Shown here piece after piece: positions 42,629-51,201 of a stretch of DNA of 64,000 nucleotides. The stretch comes from CALLMM01 sp964429855 (lineage in GTDB: Bacteria > Armatimonadota > Chthonomonadetes > Chthonomonadales > CAJBBX01): positions 1 through 64,000 of the forward strand of contig CAYSDM010000017.1 of the NCBI GenBank assembly GCA_964429855.1, in the 5' to 3' direction. The position numbers were made by a program, and so were the translations under genes. The notes beneath the pieces were generated by a model, which made no database searches, was not told the DNA's origin, and worked only from the letters and a program-made list of their open reading frames with translations. The number at the start of each line of letters is the position of its first letter. Positions within the stretch are counted from its first letter, which is position 1.

Positions 42629-44182
42629 ATGTCAACGCGCTACGACGCGATCATCATCGGAGCCGGACATAACGGACTGGTCGCCGCCGCCTATCTGGCG
42701 CGCGCCGGACGCCGTGTGCTGGCGCTGGAGCGGCGCGAGATCGTGGGGGGAGCCTGCGTGACAGAGGAGGTCTGGCCCGGCTATCGCGTCTCGGCTGCCG
42801 CCTACCTGTGCAGCCTGCTGCATCCGCGTATCGTCGCCGATCTGGAACTGCCGCGCTACGGCTTTGAGGTCTATCGCCGCGAAACCGGCGGTTTTGCCCC
42901 TTTCCCCGACGGCTCCTATCTGCTGATCTACCCGGATGCGCAGCGTACCGCCCGTGAACTGGAGCGGTTTCTGGGCAGCCCCGCTGAGACAGACGCTTTC
43001 TTTGCGTTCGAAGCCGAGATAGAACGCGCCGCCGAAATTCTGGAGCCGTTCTTCTTCGGTCCCTCCCCGACCTTTGATCAACTGGCGGACGCCTACGCGC
43101 AGGCGGGAGAGCGTCCGCTTTTCGAGGAGTTCTTCACGCTCTCCGTGCGCGACCTGCTGGAGCGGCGCTTCTCCGATCCCCGGCTGATGGCGGTGCTGGC
43201 GACCGACGGCTTGATCGGAACCTGCGCGGGCGTGGAGACTCCTGGAACCGCCTACGTGCTGCTGCATCACTACATGGGGCGCGTGCTGGGAGCGCGGGGA
43301 CTCTGGGGATTTGTACGCGGGGGCATGGGGCGCATTACGCAGGCGCTGGCGGAATCGGCGCGGGAGCATGGGGCGCAGATTCTCGCCGAGTCGGAAGTAA
43401 CTCGGATATTGACGCGCAACGGCCGCGCGGTTGGCGTTGCGCTGGCCAACGGCGACACCTATGAGGCGGAGGCGATCCTCTCCAACGCGCATCCTGCCCG
43501 CACCTTTGGTCTGGTGGACTCGCCGCTGCCGGAGCCTCTGCGCGACTCGCTCTCCGACTGGCGAACGGAGGGCGTCTCCTGCAAAATCAATCTGGGCGTC
43601 ACCGAACTGCCCGATTTCACCTGTATGCGTGCTGCCGGAATCCCCGCCGAGACCTGTATGCAGGGCACGGTGCATATCTGCTCCTCGCTGGAGTATCTGG
43701 AGCAGGCATGGCAGGATGCTCGCCAGGGACGGCCCTCCGCCGCCCCGATGATCGAAATCTACACCCAGACTATCACCGACCGCAGTCTTGTGCCGGAAGG
43801 CAGGCATATCCTCTCCTGCTTCACGCAATACTTCCCCTACACACTGGAGGCGGGACTCGACAACGAGATCGAAGCGGAGCGATACACAGACCGCGTTCTG
43901 GATATACTGGCGCAGTATGCGCCGAATATTCGCGCGAGCGTGGAACGGCGGCAGACTCTCACCCCGCAGCATCTGGAGGCGCAGTTCGCGCTGGTTGGCG
44001 GGCATATCTTTCACGGAGAGATCACTCCCGATCAGATGTTCGGCGGGCGTCTTGGCATGAACGGTCCGCAGACCCTCATTCCCGGTCTCTACCTGTGCGG
44101 TTCCGGCGCATTTCCGGGAGGCTGCGTCAGCGGATTTCCGGGGTGGAACGCCGCGCAGGCGCTTCTGCGCCCCGACGCCTGA
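42629..44182 (+). CDS. FAD-dependent oxidoreductase (phytoene desaturase/PYROXD2-like)
   Basis: 517 aa. The N-terminal dinucleotide fold is IIGAGHNGLVAAAYLARAGR with ERREIVGGACVTEE. The C-terminal FAD-binding signature is GLYLCGSGAFPGGCVSGFPG. The overall pattern is that of phytoene-desaturase-like or PYROXD2-like enzymes. No other carotenoid gene is in the window, so a role in pigment synthesis is unsupported. AGGAGAGAGGC precedes the ATG. Last gene of a tight +strand run that begins in locus B. Confidence 0.85.
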   Translation: MSTRYDAIIIGAGHNGLVAAAYLARAGRRVLALERREIVGGACVTEEVWPGYRVSAAAYLCSLLHPRIVADLELPRYGFEVYRRETGGFAPFPDGSYLLIYPDAQRTARELERFLGSPAETDAFFAFEAEIERAAEILEPFFFGPSPTFDQLADAYAQAGERPLFEEFFTLSVRDLLERRFSDPRLMAVLATDGLIGTCAGVETPGTAYVLLHHYMGRVLGARGLWGFVRGGMGRITQALAESAREHGAQILAESEVTRILTRNGRAVGVALANGDTYEAEAILSNAHPARTFGLVDSPLPEPLRDSLSDWRTEGVSCKINLGVTELPDFTCMRAAGIPAETCMQGTVHICSSLEYLEQAWQDARQGRPSAAPMIEIYTQTITDRSLVPEGRHILSCFTQYFPYTLEAGLDNEIEAERYTDRVLDILAQYAPNIRASVERRQTLTPQHLEAQFALVGGHIFHGEITPDQMFGGRLGMNGPQTLIPGLYLCGSGAFPGGCVSGFPGWNAAQALLRPDA

Positions 44183-44189
44183 CCTCCGC

Positions 44190-44218
44190 TTGTCATTCTT
44201 TCCCGGCTATGTTAGAAT
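44190..44218 (+). promoter_or_regulatory. promoter of ricT
   Basis: TTGTCA (44190-44195), a 17-base spacer and TAGAAT (44213-44218). Start near 44225, about 33 bases before the ricT ATG. Confidence 0.55.
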
Positions 44219-44257
44219 GGCTAAGTACCTCGACTGCTGTAGAAAGGAGAGGTCTGA

Positions 44258-45181
44258 ATGCCTCTTGCTGTGGGCGTTGCGTTCAAGCGGGTCGCGAAAT
44301 CGTACTGGTTCGACCCGGGAACGCTGGAGTTAAAAGAGTTTGACCGTGTGATCGTCGAAACCGTGCGCGGCGTGGAGATCGGCACGGTGCGCATCACCGC
44401 GCGCGACGCTCCTGATTCTGAGATACAGTCCCCCCTCAAGCGCATCCTGCGTCTGGCGGAACCGCGCGATCTGGAGCAGGAGCAGCGCAACACGGAGCGG
44501 GCGAAACAGGCGCGCCTGTTGTGCATGGAGCGGGTACGCCATCACGAACTGCCCATGAAGGTGCTGCAGGCGGAGTATACGTTTGAGGGCAGCCAGGTCA
44601 CTCTCTACTTCGCGGCGGAGAATCGAGTGGACTTTCGCGAACTGGTCAAAGACCTTGCCGGACAGCTTCGCTGCAAGGTGCAGCTTTATCAGGTCGGCGC
44701 GCGCGATCAGGCGAAGATGATCGGGGGCGTGGGACCGTGCGGCCTGACGCTCTGCTGTTCCACCTTTCTGACCGAGTTTCAGCCCATCTCCATGAAGATG
44801 GCGAAAGATCAGAGCCTCTTCCTCAACCCGGTCAAATTCTCCGGCGTCTGCGGCAAGCTGATGTGCTGCCTCAGCTACGAGCATGAGAACTATGTGGAGG
44901 CGAAAAAGCGATTGCCGCAGATCGGTGACATTGTGCGCACGCCCAAAGGACAGGCGCGAGTCTATGAACTGAACGTCATCAAGGAAGAGGTGCTGGTAAC
45001 GCTGCTGGAGAGCGAAGCTCCACTGATCCTCCCGGCGTCGGAGGTGACTCTGGAGAAGACCGGTCGCTGCAGCAGCTGCCGCGGCTGTTCCGTAGGGCAT
45101 ATGAAGCGGGATTTCGCCGAGAACTCCCCCTATGGCGATATGGAACCGGAGGAGATTGATCTCAAGGATCTGGAGGACTGA
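44258..45181 (+). CDS. ricT: PSP1-domain protein RicT (YaaT)
   Basis: 307 aa. PSP1 C-terminal domain protein, in Bacillus part of the Ric complex that carries Fe-S clusters and influences RNase Y, competence, sporulation and biofilm. Key features are the paired cysteine motifs GPCGLTLCC and GVCGKLMCCLSYEHENY, and a second Cys group near the C-terminus (CSSCRGCSVGH). The acidic tail ends EIDLKDLED. Mono-cistronic with its own promoter; AAGGAGAGG lies upstream of the ATG. No ricA or ricF in the window. Confidence 0.92.
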   Translation: MPLAVGVAFKRVAKSYWFDPGTLELKEFDRVIVETVRGVEIGTVRITARDAPDSEIQSPLKRILRLAEPRDLEQEQRNTERAKQARLLCMERVRHHELPMKVLQAEYTFEGSQVTLYFAAENRVDFRELVKDLAGQLRCKVQLYQVGARDQAKMIGGVGPCGLTLCCSTFLTEFQPISMKMAKDQSLFLNPVKFSGVCGKLMCCLSYEHENYVEAKKRLPQIGDIVRTPKGQARVYELNVIKEEVLVTLLESEAPLILPASEVTLEKTGRCSSCRGCSVGHMKRDFAENSPYGDMEPEEIDLKDLED

Positions 45182-45231
45182 GCCGGTCTCCATGCGAAAC
45201 CATTCGGAGCGTCTTCGCCGCCTCTTATTCG

Positions 45232-45716
45232 TTGACACAGCAAGGCCGTTTTGTGATACTCCCTGAAAGAAAGATTCTCGCAGCGGTCATCGGAGTGATC
45301 GCGCTGCTTGGACTGTGCGCCGGTAATCTCCGGTTGCGCTCTCCGATCCCGCCTCGGTTCCCTCCGGGCGGTACGCGCAGGAGGCGCTGCAAAAACGCAG
45401 GCTGTGGGAAACAGTCCGGCAGAAGGCGGTGTTCGGGGAGAATGTGCGGCAGACTCTGGTCTATGTGGCGAACGGCGATGTGGATGCCGGGATCGTCTTC
45501 GTCACCGATGCCCGTATCGAGGCGCGGCGGGTTCGGGTCGTTCAGCAGGCGGTTCCGGGTAGAGATCACGCGCCTATTCTCTATTCGGCGGCGGTGGTGG
45601 CGCGCTCCCGCAACGCCGAGGCAGCCCGCCGGTTCGTCGCCTTTCTGCAAAGTCCCGTTGCCCGCCGCATCCTGACAGGCTTCGGTTTTACGCCGCTTAC
45701 GGCTCCGCGCCCATAA
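45232..45716 (+). pseudogene. modA: molybdate-binding protein ModA remnant, internal deletion and frame change
   Basis: Two parts of one gene remain. From TTG 45232, a signal peptide is read (KILAAVIGVIALLGLCAG). From 45327, in a different frame and just after a TAA (45324-45326), comes the C-terminal part of a ModA protein: SPVALSDPASVPSGRYAQEA, GENVRQTLVYVANGDVDAGI, then HAPILYSAAVVARS and FLQSPVARRILTGFGF to the stop at 45716. The middle of the protein, about 130-150 residues with the oxyanion-binding N-lobe, is missing. No modB or modC is adjacent. Non-functional as a transporter component. Confidence 0.8.
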
Positions 45717-45786
45717 ATAGCCGCCGGGCGGCGCAGCGAAGAATCCGGCAAGAGGTCATCCGCGCCGCCCGGTCACATGTCCGGTG

Positions 45787-46884
45787 TCAGCGAATGTCGG
45801 GGCGCGGTCTTCGCTGCACGGCAGGCAGCAGCGGCGGGAACGGCGCGTGCGGCTCCGTCTGATACCAGTAGGCGACGCTGGAGTAGTCGTTCTGCTGCAC
45901 GTTGGCGTGTCCATGCTCGATGGTGACCTTCAGCGACTTCGTAAAGATGATCGGGTCCTCGATGTGGAAGCGGTACGAGGTGCACTTATGACGCCCCGGA
46001 TGATCGGGGTCGTCCTCCGCAAGAGAGGTTCCCGCATAGGCTCCGCTGATCGGGTGCATTCCCCAGGCGTGGCAGAAGTAGTCTTCGGAGCCGGTTCCGA
46101 TCATGGAGGGAAGCGGCTCGCCGTCAATGAAGATCATGTCGTCCCCTTCGCCCCACCAGGTTAACCCGTCCGGCGTCGGATCTATATTGTCTACCGAGAC
46201 GTTGCAGCCGACGAAGTGCCCCGCGCCCTGCGCCTCCAGAATGACATAGTTCTCTTTGCCGTCCGGATTCGGCGCATCCATCAGCGACCAGTAGTTGATT
46301 CCCTGCGCCGAGAGGCTGCCCCGCGTACTGACTGTCGGGTTCTCGCGCCGCCACTGGGCATGGAAGCGCAGCACATCCTCCCCCAGCGAATCGTACTCCT
46401 CATAGTCAATATAGAAATAGAAGGAGAGTACCGGGGCGGTTCCCTCGTTGGTGACCGTGATCTTTGCGCCGCTGGCAAAGGGCATCTGCCAGTAGCAGTT
46501 CATCGCCATGTTGCCGCCCAGCTTCTTCTCTTCGCTGCGCGGCGCAACGGTCGTGATCGGCAGGGAGGCGTTGGATTTCGCGATTCCATGTCCGAGATTG
46601 AAGAAATCGCCGACGGGACATTCGACCGAGGGGGTCTCTTCGCCATCCCAGTACATTCGCAGCACCAGATGACGTAGATAGTAGCGATCTTCCGGGCAGT
46701 TGATCGTGAACCAGATATGCGTGATGGAGCCTGCGCCGGGGATTTCCGCCAGTGTGGCGGTCTCGCCGACGGGAATGTTCCAGTAGTCGCGGTTGCCGCC
46801 GGTGGTGTCGTAGCTGGACTTGCGCCGCGTGCGAGCCTGACGCTGCCGCACCAGCGACTTCAGGGTTGTGCATCCGATAGACAT
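45787..46884 (-). CDS. DUF2961/GH172 family protein
   Basis: 365 aa. DUF2961 proteins form GH172, whose characterised members cleave fructofuranosides or arabinofuranosides; specificity here is unknown. Recognised from PGAGSITHIWFTINCPED, VECPVGDFFNLGHG, LPSMIGTGSEDYFCHAWGMH and RFHIEDPIIFTKSLKVTIEH. No signal peptide is visible, so it is probably cytoplasmic. The frame is open to 46938, but ATG at 46884 has AAAGGAG upstream and an ordinary start. Its gene is followed by the modA remnant on the other strand. Confidence 0.88.
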   Translation of the reverse strand: MSIGCTTLKSLVRQRQARTRRKSSYDTTGGNRDYWNIPVGETATLAEIPGAGSITHIWFTINCPEDRYYLRHLVLRMYWDGEETPSVECPVGDFFNLGHGIAKSNASLPITTVAPRSEEKKLGGNMAMNCYWQMPFASGAKITVTNEGTAPVLSFYFYIDYEEYDSLGEDVLRFHAQWRRENPTVSTRGSLSAQGINYWSLMDAPNPDGKENYVILEAQGAGHFVGCNVSVDNIDPTPDGLTWWGEGDDMIFIDGEPLPSMIGTGSEDYFCHAWGMHPISGAYAGTSLAEDDPDHPGRHKCTSYRFHIEDPIIFTKSLKVTIEHGHANVQQNDYSSVAYWYQTEPHAPFPPLLPAVQRRPRPDIR

Positions 46885-46983
46885 GGCTGCTCCTTTGCAT
46901 GTGTGAATTATGAATAGCCTGATGGCTGAGTAGAGCACAAGGAAGGGGCTGGCAGCGATGTTTTTCCGAGCCGTCCCTTCCTC

Positions 46984-47676
46984 CTATTCGAGGTGAACCG
47001 AGACGATTCCCTCCAGCGCAGTCATCTCCTGGAGGAAAGCGGCGCGGTCGAAGGATTTCGGAGGACGAAGGCGCAGCAGGACGGTCCTCACATCGGCATC
47101 CCGGCTGGTTTCATGACGGATGCTCTTGATCGTGACCCGGTGCGCGGCGATCTGCGACAGCGCAGCCGTCAGCCGGTCTCCCTCAGAACGTACCTGAAGC
47201 TCCATCTGCATCATACGTCTGCCCTTTGTCTCCAGCCAGTCCTCTGCCCAGTTGAGGATCCAGAGCGTGAAAAGAACGATGAGGGTAGCGATCACCGCGA
47301 TCTGTCCCAGCGCAGGACTGATTCCGACGGCGAGGCCGATTCCGGCCGTCGTCCAGATGGAGGCGGCGGTGGTTAAACCGCGTATGGCGGCTCCGTCACG
47401 AATAATCGCGCCCGCTCCCAGAAACCCGATGCCCGTTACGATCTGCGCGGCGATACGGCCGGGATCGCCCTTCCCCGTTTCGGTCACGCGCACCGACACC
47501 AGCGTAATCAGCGTAGAACCCAGACAGACCAGAATATGCGTGCGAAGCCCCGCCGGGTGTCCATGCAGTTCGCGTTCCAGACCGACCAGACCGCCCAGTA
47601 CTACAGAAAGCGCCAGCGCCAGCGTCATCCCGACCAGCGTACCGGCAGGGATATGCAGTCCGAAGAAGGTGTCCAT
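46984..47676 (-). CDS. MgtC/SapB family membrane protein
   Basis: 230 aa. Four or five transmembrane helices with the MgtC signatures LGGLVGLERELHGHPAGLRT and RIAAQIVTGIGFLGAGAI then IRGLTTAASIWTTAGIGLA. A C-terminal soluble ACT-like domain covers about residues 155-230. MgtC proteins are linked to growth at low Mg2+ and F-type ATP synthase control in pathogens; the role here is unknown. The ATG lies 2 bases after the proS stop, with no ribosome site of its own, so translation is probably coupled. Confidence 0.9.
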   Translation of the reverse strand: MDTFFGLHIPAGTLVGMTLALALSVVLGGLVGLERELHGHPAGLRTHILVCLGSTLITLVSVRVTETGKGDPGRIAAQIVTGIGFLGAGAIIRDGAAIRGLTTAASIWTTAGIGLAVGISPALGQIAVIATLIVLFTLWILNWAEDWLETKGRRMMQMELQVRSEGDRLTAALSQIAAHRVTIKSIRHETSRDADVRTVLLRLRPPKSFDRAAFLQEMTALEGIVSVHLE

Positions 47677-47678
47677 AC

Positions 47679-49421
47679 TCAGCTTTTCGGGGTCAGTCGC
47701 GCCTTCTCCTCCGCGATCAGACGCGCAACGAACGCCGCCGCCTCTTCCAGCGGAACGGTCTGCGCGGAGGAGCGATCCCGGCGCAGGCTGATCTCGATCC
47801 TTCCTTCCGCCAGCGCGCGCCCCGCCACGATCCGCACAGGGCAGCCGATCAGATCGGCGTCTTTGAACTTTACGCCGGAGCGTTCCTGCCGGTCATCGTA
47901 CAGCGTCTCCACGCCCTGTGCCTCCAGCGCGGCATACAGCCGATCCGTCTGCTCCCGATGCGCCTCGTCCTGCGCGTTGACCAGAATTAACGTCGCCTCA
48001 AAAGGAGCCAGCGTGACGGGCAAAACCATCCCGTCGGCGTCGTGATGCGTTTCCACCGCCGCCGCCATCGTGCGGCTGATTCCCAGCCCGTAGCAGCCCA
48101 TCAGAATATCGCGCCGCTCGCCGTCGGGCAGGTCTACCTGCGCGCCCATCGCCTGACTGTACTTCACGCCGAGTTTGAAGACATGACCGACCTCTATGCC
48201 GCGAGCCTCCGCATAGGTTCCGCCGGAGCCGCAGTACGCGCACAGATCGCCTGCCTGCGCCACGCGAATATCCGCCCAGTCCGATACCTGAAAGTCCGCT
48301 CCGGGAGTCACTCCGACCCTGTGCGCGTCGTCCTGATTCGCGCCGACCACCATCTCTACCGCGCCGCGCAGTTCCCGATCTGCGAGGATCGGCACGCCCG
48401 CCAGATTCACGGGACCGGCAAACCCGACCGCCGCGCCGGTGACCCGCTCAACGGTCGCCGCGCTCGCCATCTCCACGCTCTCCACGCCCAGAAACCGCCG
48501 CAGTTTCGACAGGTTCAGTTCCCGGTCTCCGCGCACCAGCGCGGCTAACGGCTCCCCATCTGCTGTAACGATGATCGTCTTGATGAGCCTGTCCGCCGTC
48601 ACCTGCAGAAAGTCGCAGACCTGCGTCACCGTATGCATGCCGGGCGTAGAGACAACACGGGAGCGAGGTTCGCCGATGGGAAGCGGGAGAGCGTCCCAGC
48701 CATCGGGGAGACCGATCTCGGCGCGTTCGGCGTTCGCCGCGTAGCCGCACGAGTCGCAGCGCAGCACGGTGTCCTCGCCGTTTTCCGTCAGCAGCATAAA
48801 CTCGCGATTTTCCGAACCGCCAATCGAGCCGGGATCGGCGTCCACCGCCAGATAGGGCAGTCCGCACCGCGTGAAGATTCGCTCATAGGCGCGATAGTGA
48901 GCGCGATAGCTGCGATCCAGCCCCTCCTCTTCATAGTCGAAGGAGTAGGAGTCCTTCATGGTGAACTCACGCCCCCGGATCAGACCGCCGCGCGGGCGCG
49001 GTTCATCCCGGAATTTGGTCTGAATCTGATAGAGGATGAGCGGAAGCTGCTTCCAGGAGCGCACCTCCCCCCGCACGATGTCAGTAATCACCTCCTCATG
49101 CGTAAATCCCAGGAAAAAGTCGCGGCGATTGCGATCCTGAAGCGTAAAGAGTACATCCACCCCGGCGCGTCCCGTCTCTTCCAGATGCTCGCGGGGAACC
49201 AGCGCGGGCATAAAGACCTCCTGCCCGCCGACGGCGTTCATCTCCTGGCGCACAATGGCGGCAATCTTCTGATGGACTCGCCAGCCAAGCGGAAGATAGG
49301 AGTAGACTCCCGCCGCCAGCTTTCGCACAAAACCGCCGCGCAGCAGAAGCCGATGGCTGATAAACTCCGCATCGGCGGGCGCTTCGCGCAGGGTGGGAAT
49401 GAATAGCTGTGAAGCTCGCAT
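47679..49421 (-). CDS. proS: prolyl-tRNA synthetase
   Basis: Class II aminoacyl-tRNA synthetase that charges tRNA-Pro. 580 aa, the length of the bacterial type with an inserted editing domain. Motif 2 region is TKFRDEPRPRGGLIRGREFTMKD; the insertion is about residues 225-385 (TVTQVCDFLQVTADRLIKTI, PVNLAGVPILADRELRGAVE); motif 3 is MGCYGLGISRTMAAAVE; the C-terminal anticodon-binding domain contains LYDDRQERSGVKFKDADLIG. Sits upstream of the MgtC gene in one unit. Confidence 0.97.
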   Translation of the reverse strand: MRASQLFIPTLREAPADAEFISHRLLLRGGFVRKLAAGVYSYLPLGWRVHQKIAAIVRQEMNAVGGQEVFMPALVPREHLEETGRAGVDVLFTLQDRNRRDFFLGFTHEEVITDIVRGEVRSWKQLPLILYQIQTKFRDEPRPRGGLIRGREFTMKDSYSFDYEEEGLDRSYRAHYRAYERIFTRCGLPYLAVDADPGSIGGSENREFMLLTENGEDTVLRCDSCGYAANAERAEIGLPDGWDALPLPIGEPRSRVVSTPGMHTVTQVCDFLQVTADRLIKTIIVTADGEPLAALVRGDRELNLSKLRRFLGVESVEMASAATVERVTGAAVGFAGPVNLAGVPILADRELRGAVEMVVGANQDDAHRVGVTPGADFQVSDWADIRVAQAGDLCAYCGSGGTYAEARGIEVGHVFKLGVKYSQAMGAQVDLPDGERRDILMGCYGLGISRTMAAAVETHHDADGMVLPVTLAPFEATLILVNAQDEAHREQTDRLYAALEAQGVETLYDDRQERSGVKFKDADLIGCPVRIVAGRALAEGRIEISLRRDRSSAQTVPLEEAAAFVARLIAEEKARLTPKS

Positions 49422-49445
49422 GGAATGCTCCCTCCCGAAAACGGA

Positions 49446-50264
49446 TCAGTCTTTCCCCATCAGAAGCGAGAAGGTGTGCGGCAGGCGCGGGATCAGGTCA
49501 GGCGGATAGTGGGGAAACTGATCCCAGAAGGGAACGGGATGCTCCTCGAATCGCTCTACGCGCAGCCCCGCGTCAATCAGCGCGTTGATGATATGCCCGA
49601 AGTTCCAGTGCCGCTCATACTTGCGCGCCTGCTCTTCCACCGGCTTCTCCAGTGCGCCGATATACTGATCGGGCCAGCCCTGATTGACATCCACCCGCGT
49701 ATCGAAATAGTCGCCATACTGAGGATCGAGGCGAACCTCCGAAGCCCCCATCTCGAATATCCAGTTGATCGGATGTCCTTCAAACAGATAGAGTTTTCCG
49801 CCAGAGCGAAGCAGACGCGCCGGAACCTTCGCCCACGCCTCAATATCCATCATCCAGCAGAGCGCGCCTCGCCCCGTATAGACGAGGTCTGCCGTACCGT
49901 TCAGTTCCTCCGGCGTCTCCAGCACATCGCAGCAGAACCACTGCGCAGGCGCGCCAAGCGCCTCCGCCTTCTGACGGGCGCAGGCGATCATGCCGTCGCT
50001 GATGTCCACTCCGATCACCTCCGCCGCCCCCAGATTCCACAGCGAGAGCGTGTCACGCCCGCCCGCGCACTGAAGATGAATCGCCCGACGGCACCACCGA
50101 TCCAGGTCTTTCAGGTAGCGAAACTCCGGCTCCTCAAAGTTCTTGCCCCCGTTCCTCAGAAAGACGATGTCCGCCTCGATCTCCTGCGCATAGCGCGCCG
50201 ACGCCTCGTTCCAGGCGGCGCGATTCTCCTGATGCCTTGCGCGAACCTCCCTCTCCTCTTTCAC
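49446..50264 (-). CDS. class I SAM-dependent methyltransferase
   Basis: 272 aa cytoplasmic methyltransferase. SAM motif I is IHLQCAGGRDTLSLWNLGA (the usual DLGCGxG appears as LQCAGGRDT), then EVIGVDISDGMIACARQKAE and FCCDVLETPEELNGTADLVY. The substrate is unknown. The start overlaps the stop of the MBL-fold gene by 4 bases (50261-50264), so the two are translationally coupled. It ends 24 bases before proS. Confidence 0.87.
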   Translation of the reverse strand: MKEEREVRARHQENRAAWNEASARYAQEIEADIVFLRNGGKNFEEPEFRYLKDLDRWCRRAIHLQCAGGRDTLSLWNLGAAEVIGVDISDGMIACARQKAEALGAPAQWFCCDVLETPEELNGTADLVYTGRGALCWMMDIEAWAKVPARLLRSGGKLYLFEGHPINWIFEMGASEVRLDPQYGDYFDTRVDVNQGWPDQYIGALEKPVEEQARKYERHWNFGHIINALIDAGLRVERFEEHPVPFWDQFPHYPPDLIPRLPHTFSLLMGKD

Positions 50265-51079
50265 AACGGCATCCTCAGCCCATCGTAAGCGACCAGAATG
50301 CCGTGCGGCGTAAAAAAGCGCTCCAGGTCTTCGTGCAGCCAGCCGCCGTTATGCGAGAAGTGAGTCGCGACCACCCGCGCATCCGCCGCGAGCGCGCCTC
50401 GCTTCGCCAACTCATCCCGCGCCGCAACCACGCCCTCACAGCCCAGATGTCCCCCGCGATGATCGCGAGGTCCGTAGGTGCAGTCAAGAACCACCAGGTT
50501 CAGCGGACGCTGCGACAGAAACTCCCAGGTCGGCTCATCGTACCAGCCGGTGTCGTGTCCGAGCAGGGCGGCGCGACCATCCTGCTCCAGCCGATAGTTG
50601 ACGCACTCCTCCGAGCGGTCATGCGCGGCAAGCACAGGAGTCGCTGACAAGCCTTCGCCGAGGTCTATCGGCTGCCAGGGCGCAATCCGATGAAAAACCA
50701 GACGATAGAGGCTCCAGTCCTCTCCATTGACGGCGATAAACGCCGCCTCCACCTTGGCATTTCCCCAGACCTGCAGCGGAGTTTCGGGAACGACAGAGAA
50801 CCCCGATCGGCGATACTGAAGATCGGAGGGAAACCAGTGGTCGGCGTGGCTGTGGGTCACGAGAAGATGCTCCAGCTTCTCATAGGCGAGACCGTGCCGG
50901 TGGTGGTGCAGATTCGAGTCCGGTCCAAAATCCACGCGCACCCGGCTGTCCAGCATATAGGCTGCGCGAGAACGGATGTCTTTGCCTCCCAGAGCGCGCG
51001 CCTTCTGACAGGCGGCGCAGGTGCAGAACAGCGCGGGCCACGCCTCCGCCGCCGCCGTTCCGCAAAAAAGAATCTCCAT
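50261..51079 (-). CDS. MBL-fold metallohydrolase (PhnP-like, second copy)
   Basis: 272 aa. Metal-binding motif VTHSHADHWFP. The N-terminal LFCTCAACQKARA carries a CxCxxC-type site as in PhnP. Late ligands are AAHDRSE and ATHFSHNGG. The frame begins at 51121, but ATG at 51079 gives the normal family start (MEILFCGTAAAE) with GAGGT upstream. Coupled to the methyltransferase gene. Likely a phosphodiester or similar hydrolase; substrate unknown. Only about 30% similar by eye to the 33081 gene. Confidence 0.82.
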   Translation of the reverse strand: MEILFCGTAAAEAWPALFCTCAACQKARALGGKDIRSRAAYMLDSRVRVDFGPDSNLHHHRHGLAYEKLEHLLVTHSHADHWFPSDLQYRRSGFSVVPETPLQVWGNAKVEAAFIAVNGEDWSLYRLVFHRIAPWQPIDLGEGLSATPVLAAHDRSEECVNYRLEQDGRAALLGHDTGWYDEPTWEFLSQRPLNLVVLDCTYGPRDHRGGHLGCEGVVAARDELAKRGALAADARVVATHFSHNGGWLHEDLERFFTPHGILVAYDGLRMPL

Positions 51080-51201
51080 TCCATACCTCGATTCACAATT
51101 CGGCATACATCGTTCCGTCATACTTCGCAGTGAGACAGCCGATTTCCTACGGCGGCAGGCGCAGGAAGCTGGTCTCTGTCGTCACGCAGACCCGCAACGT
51201 T

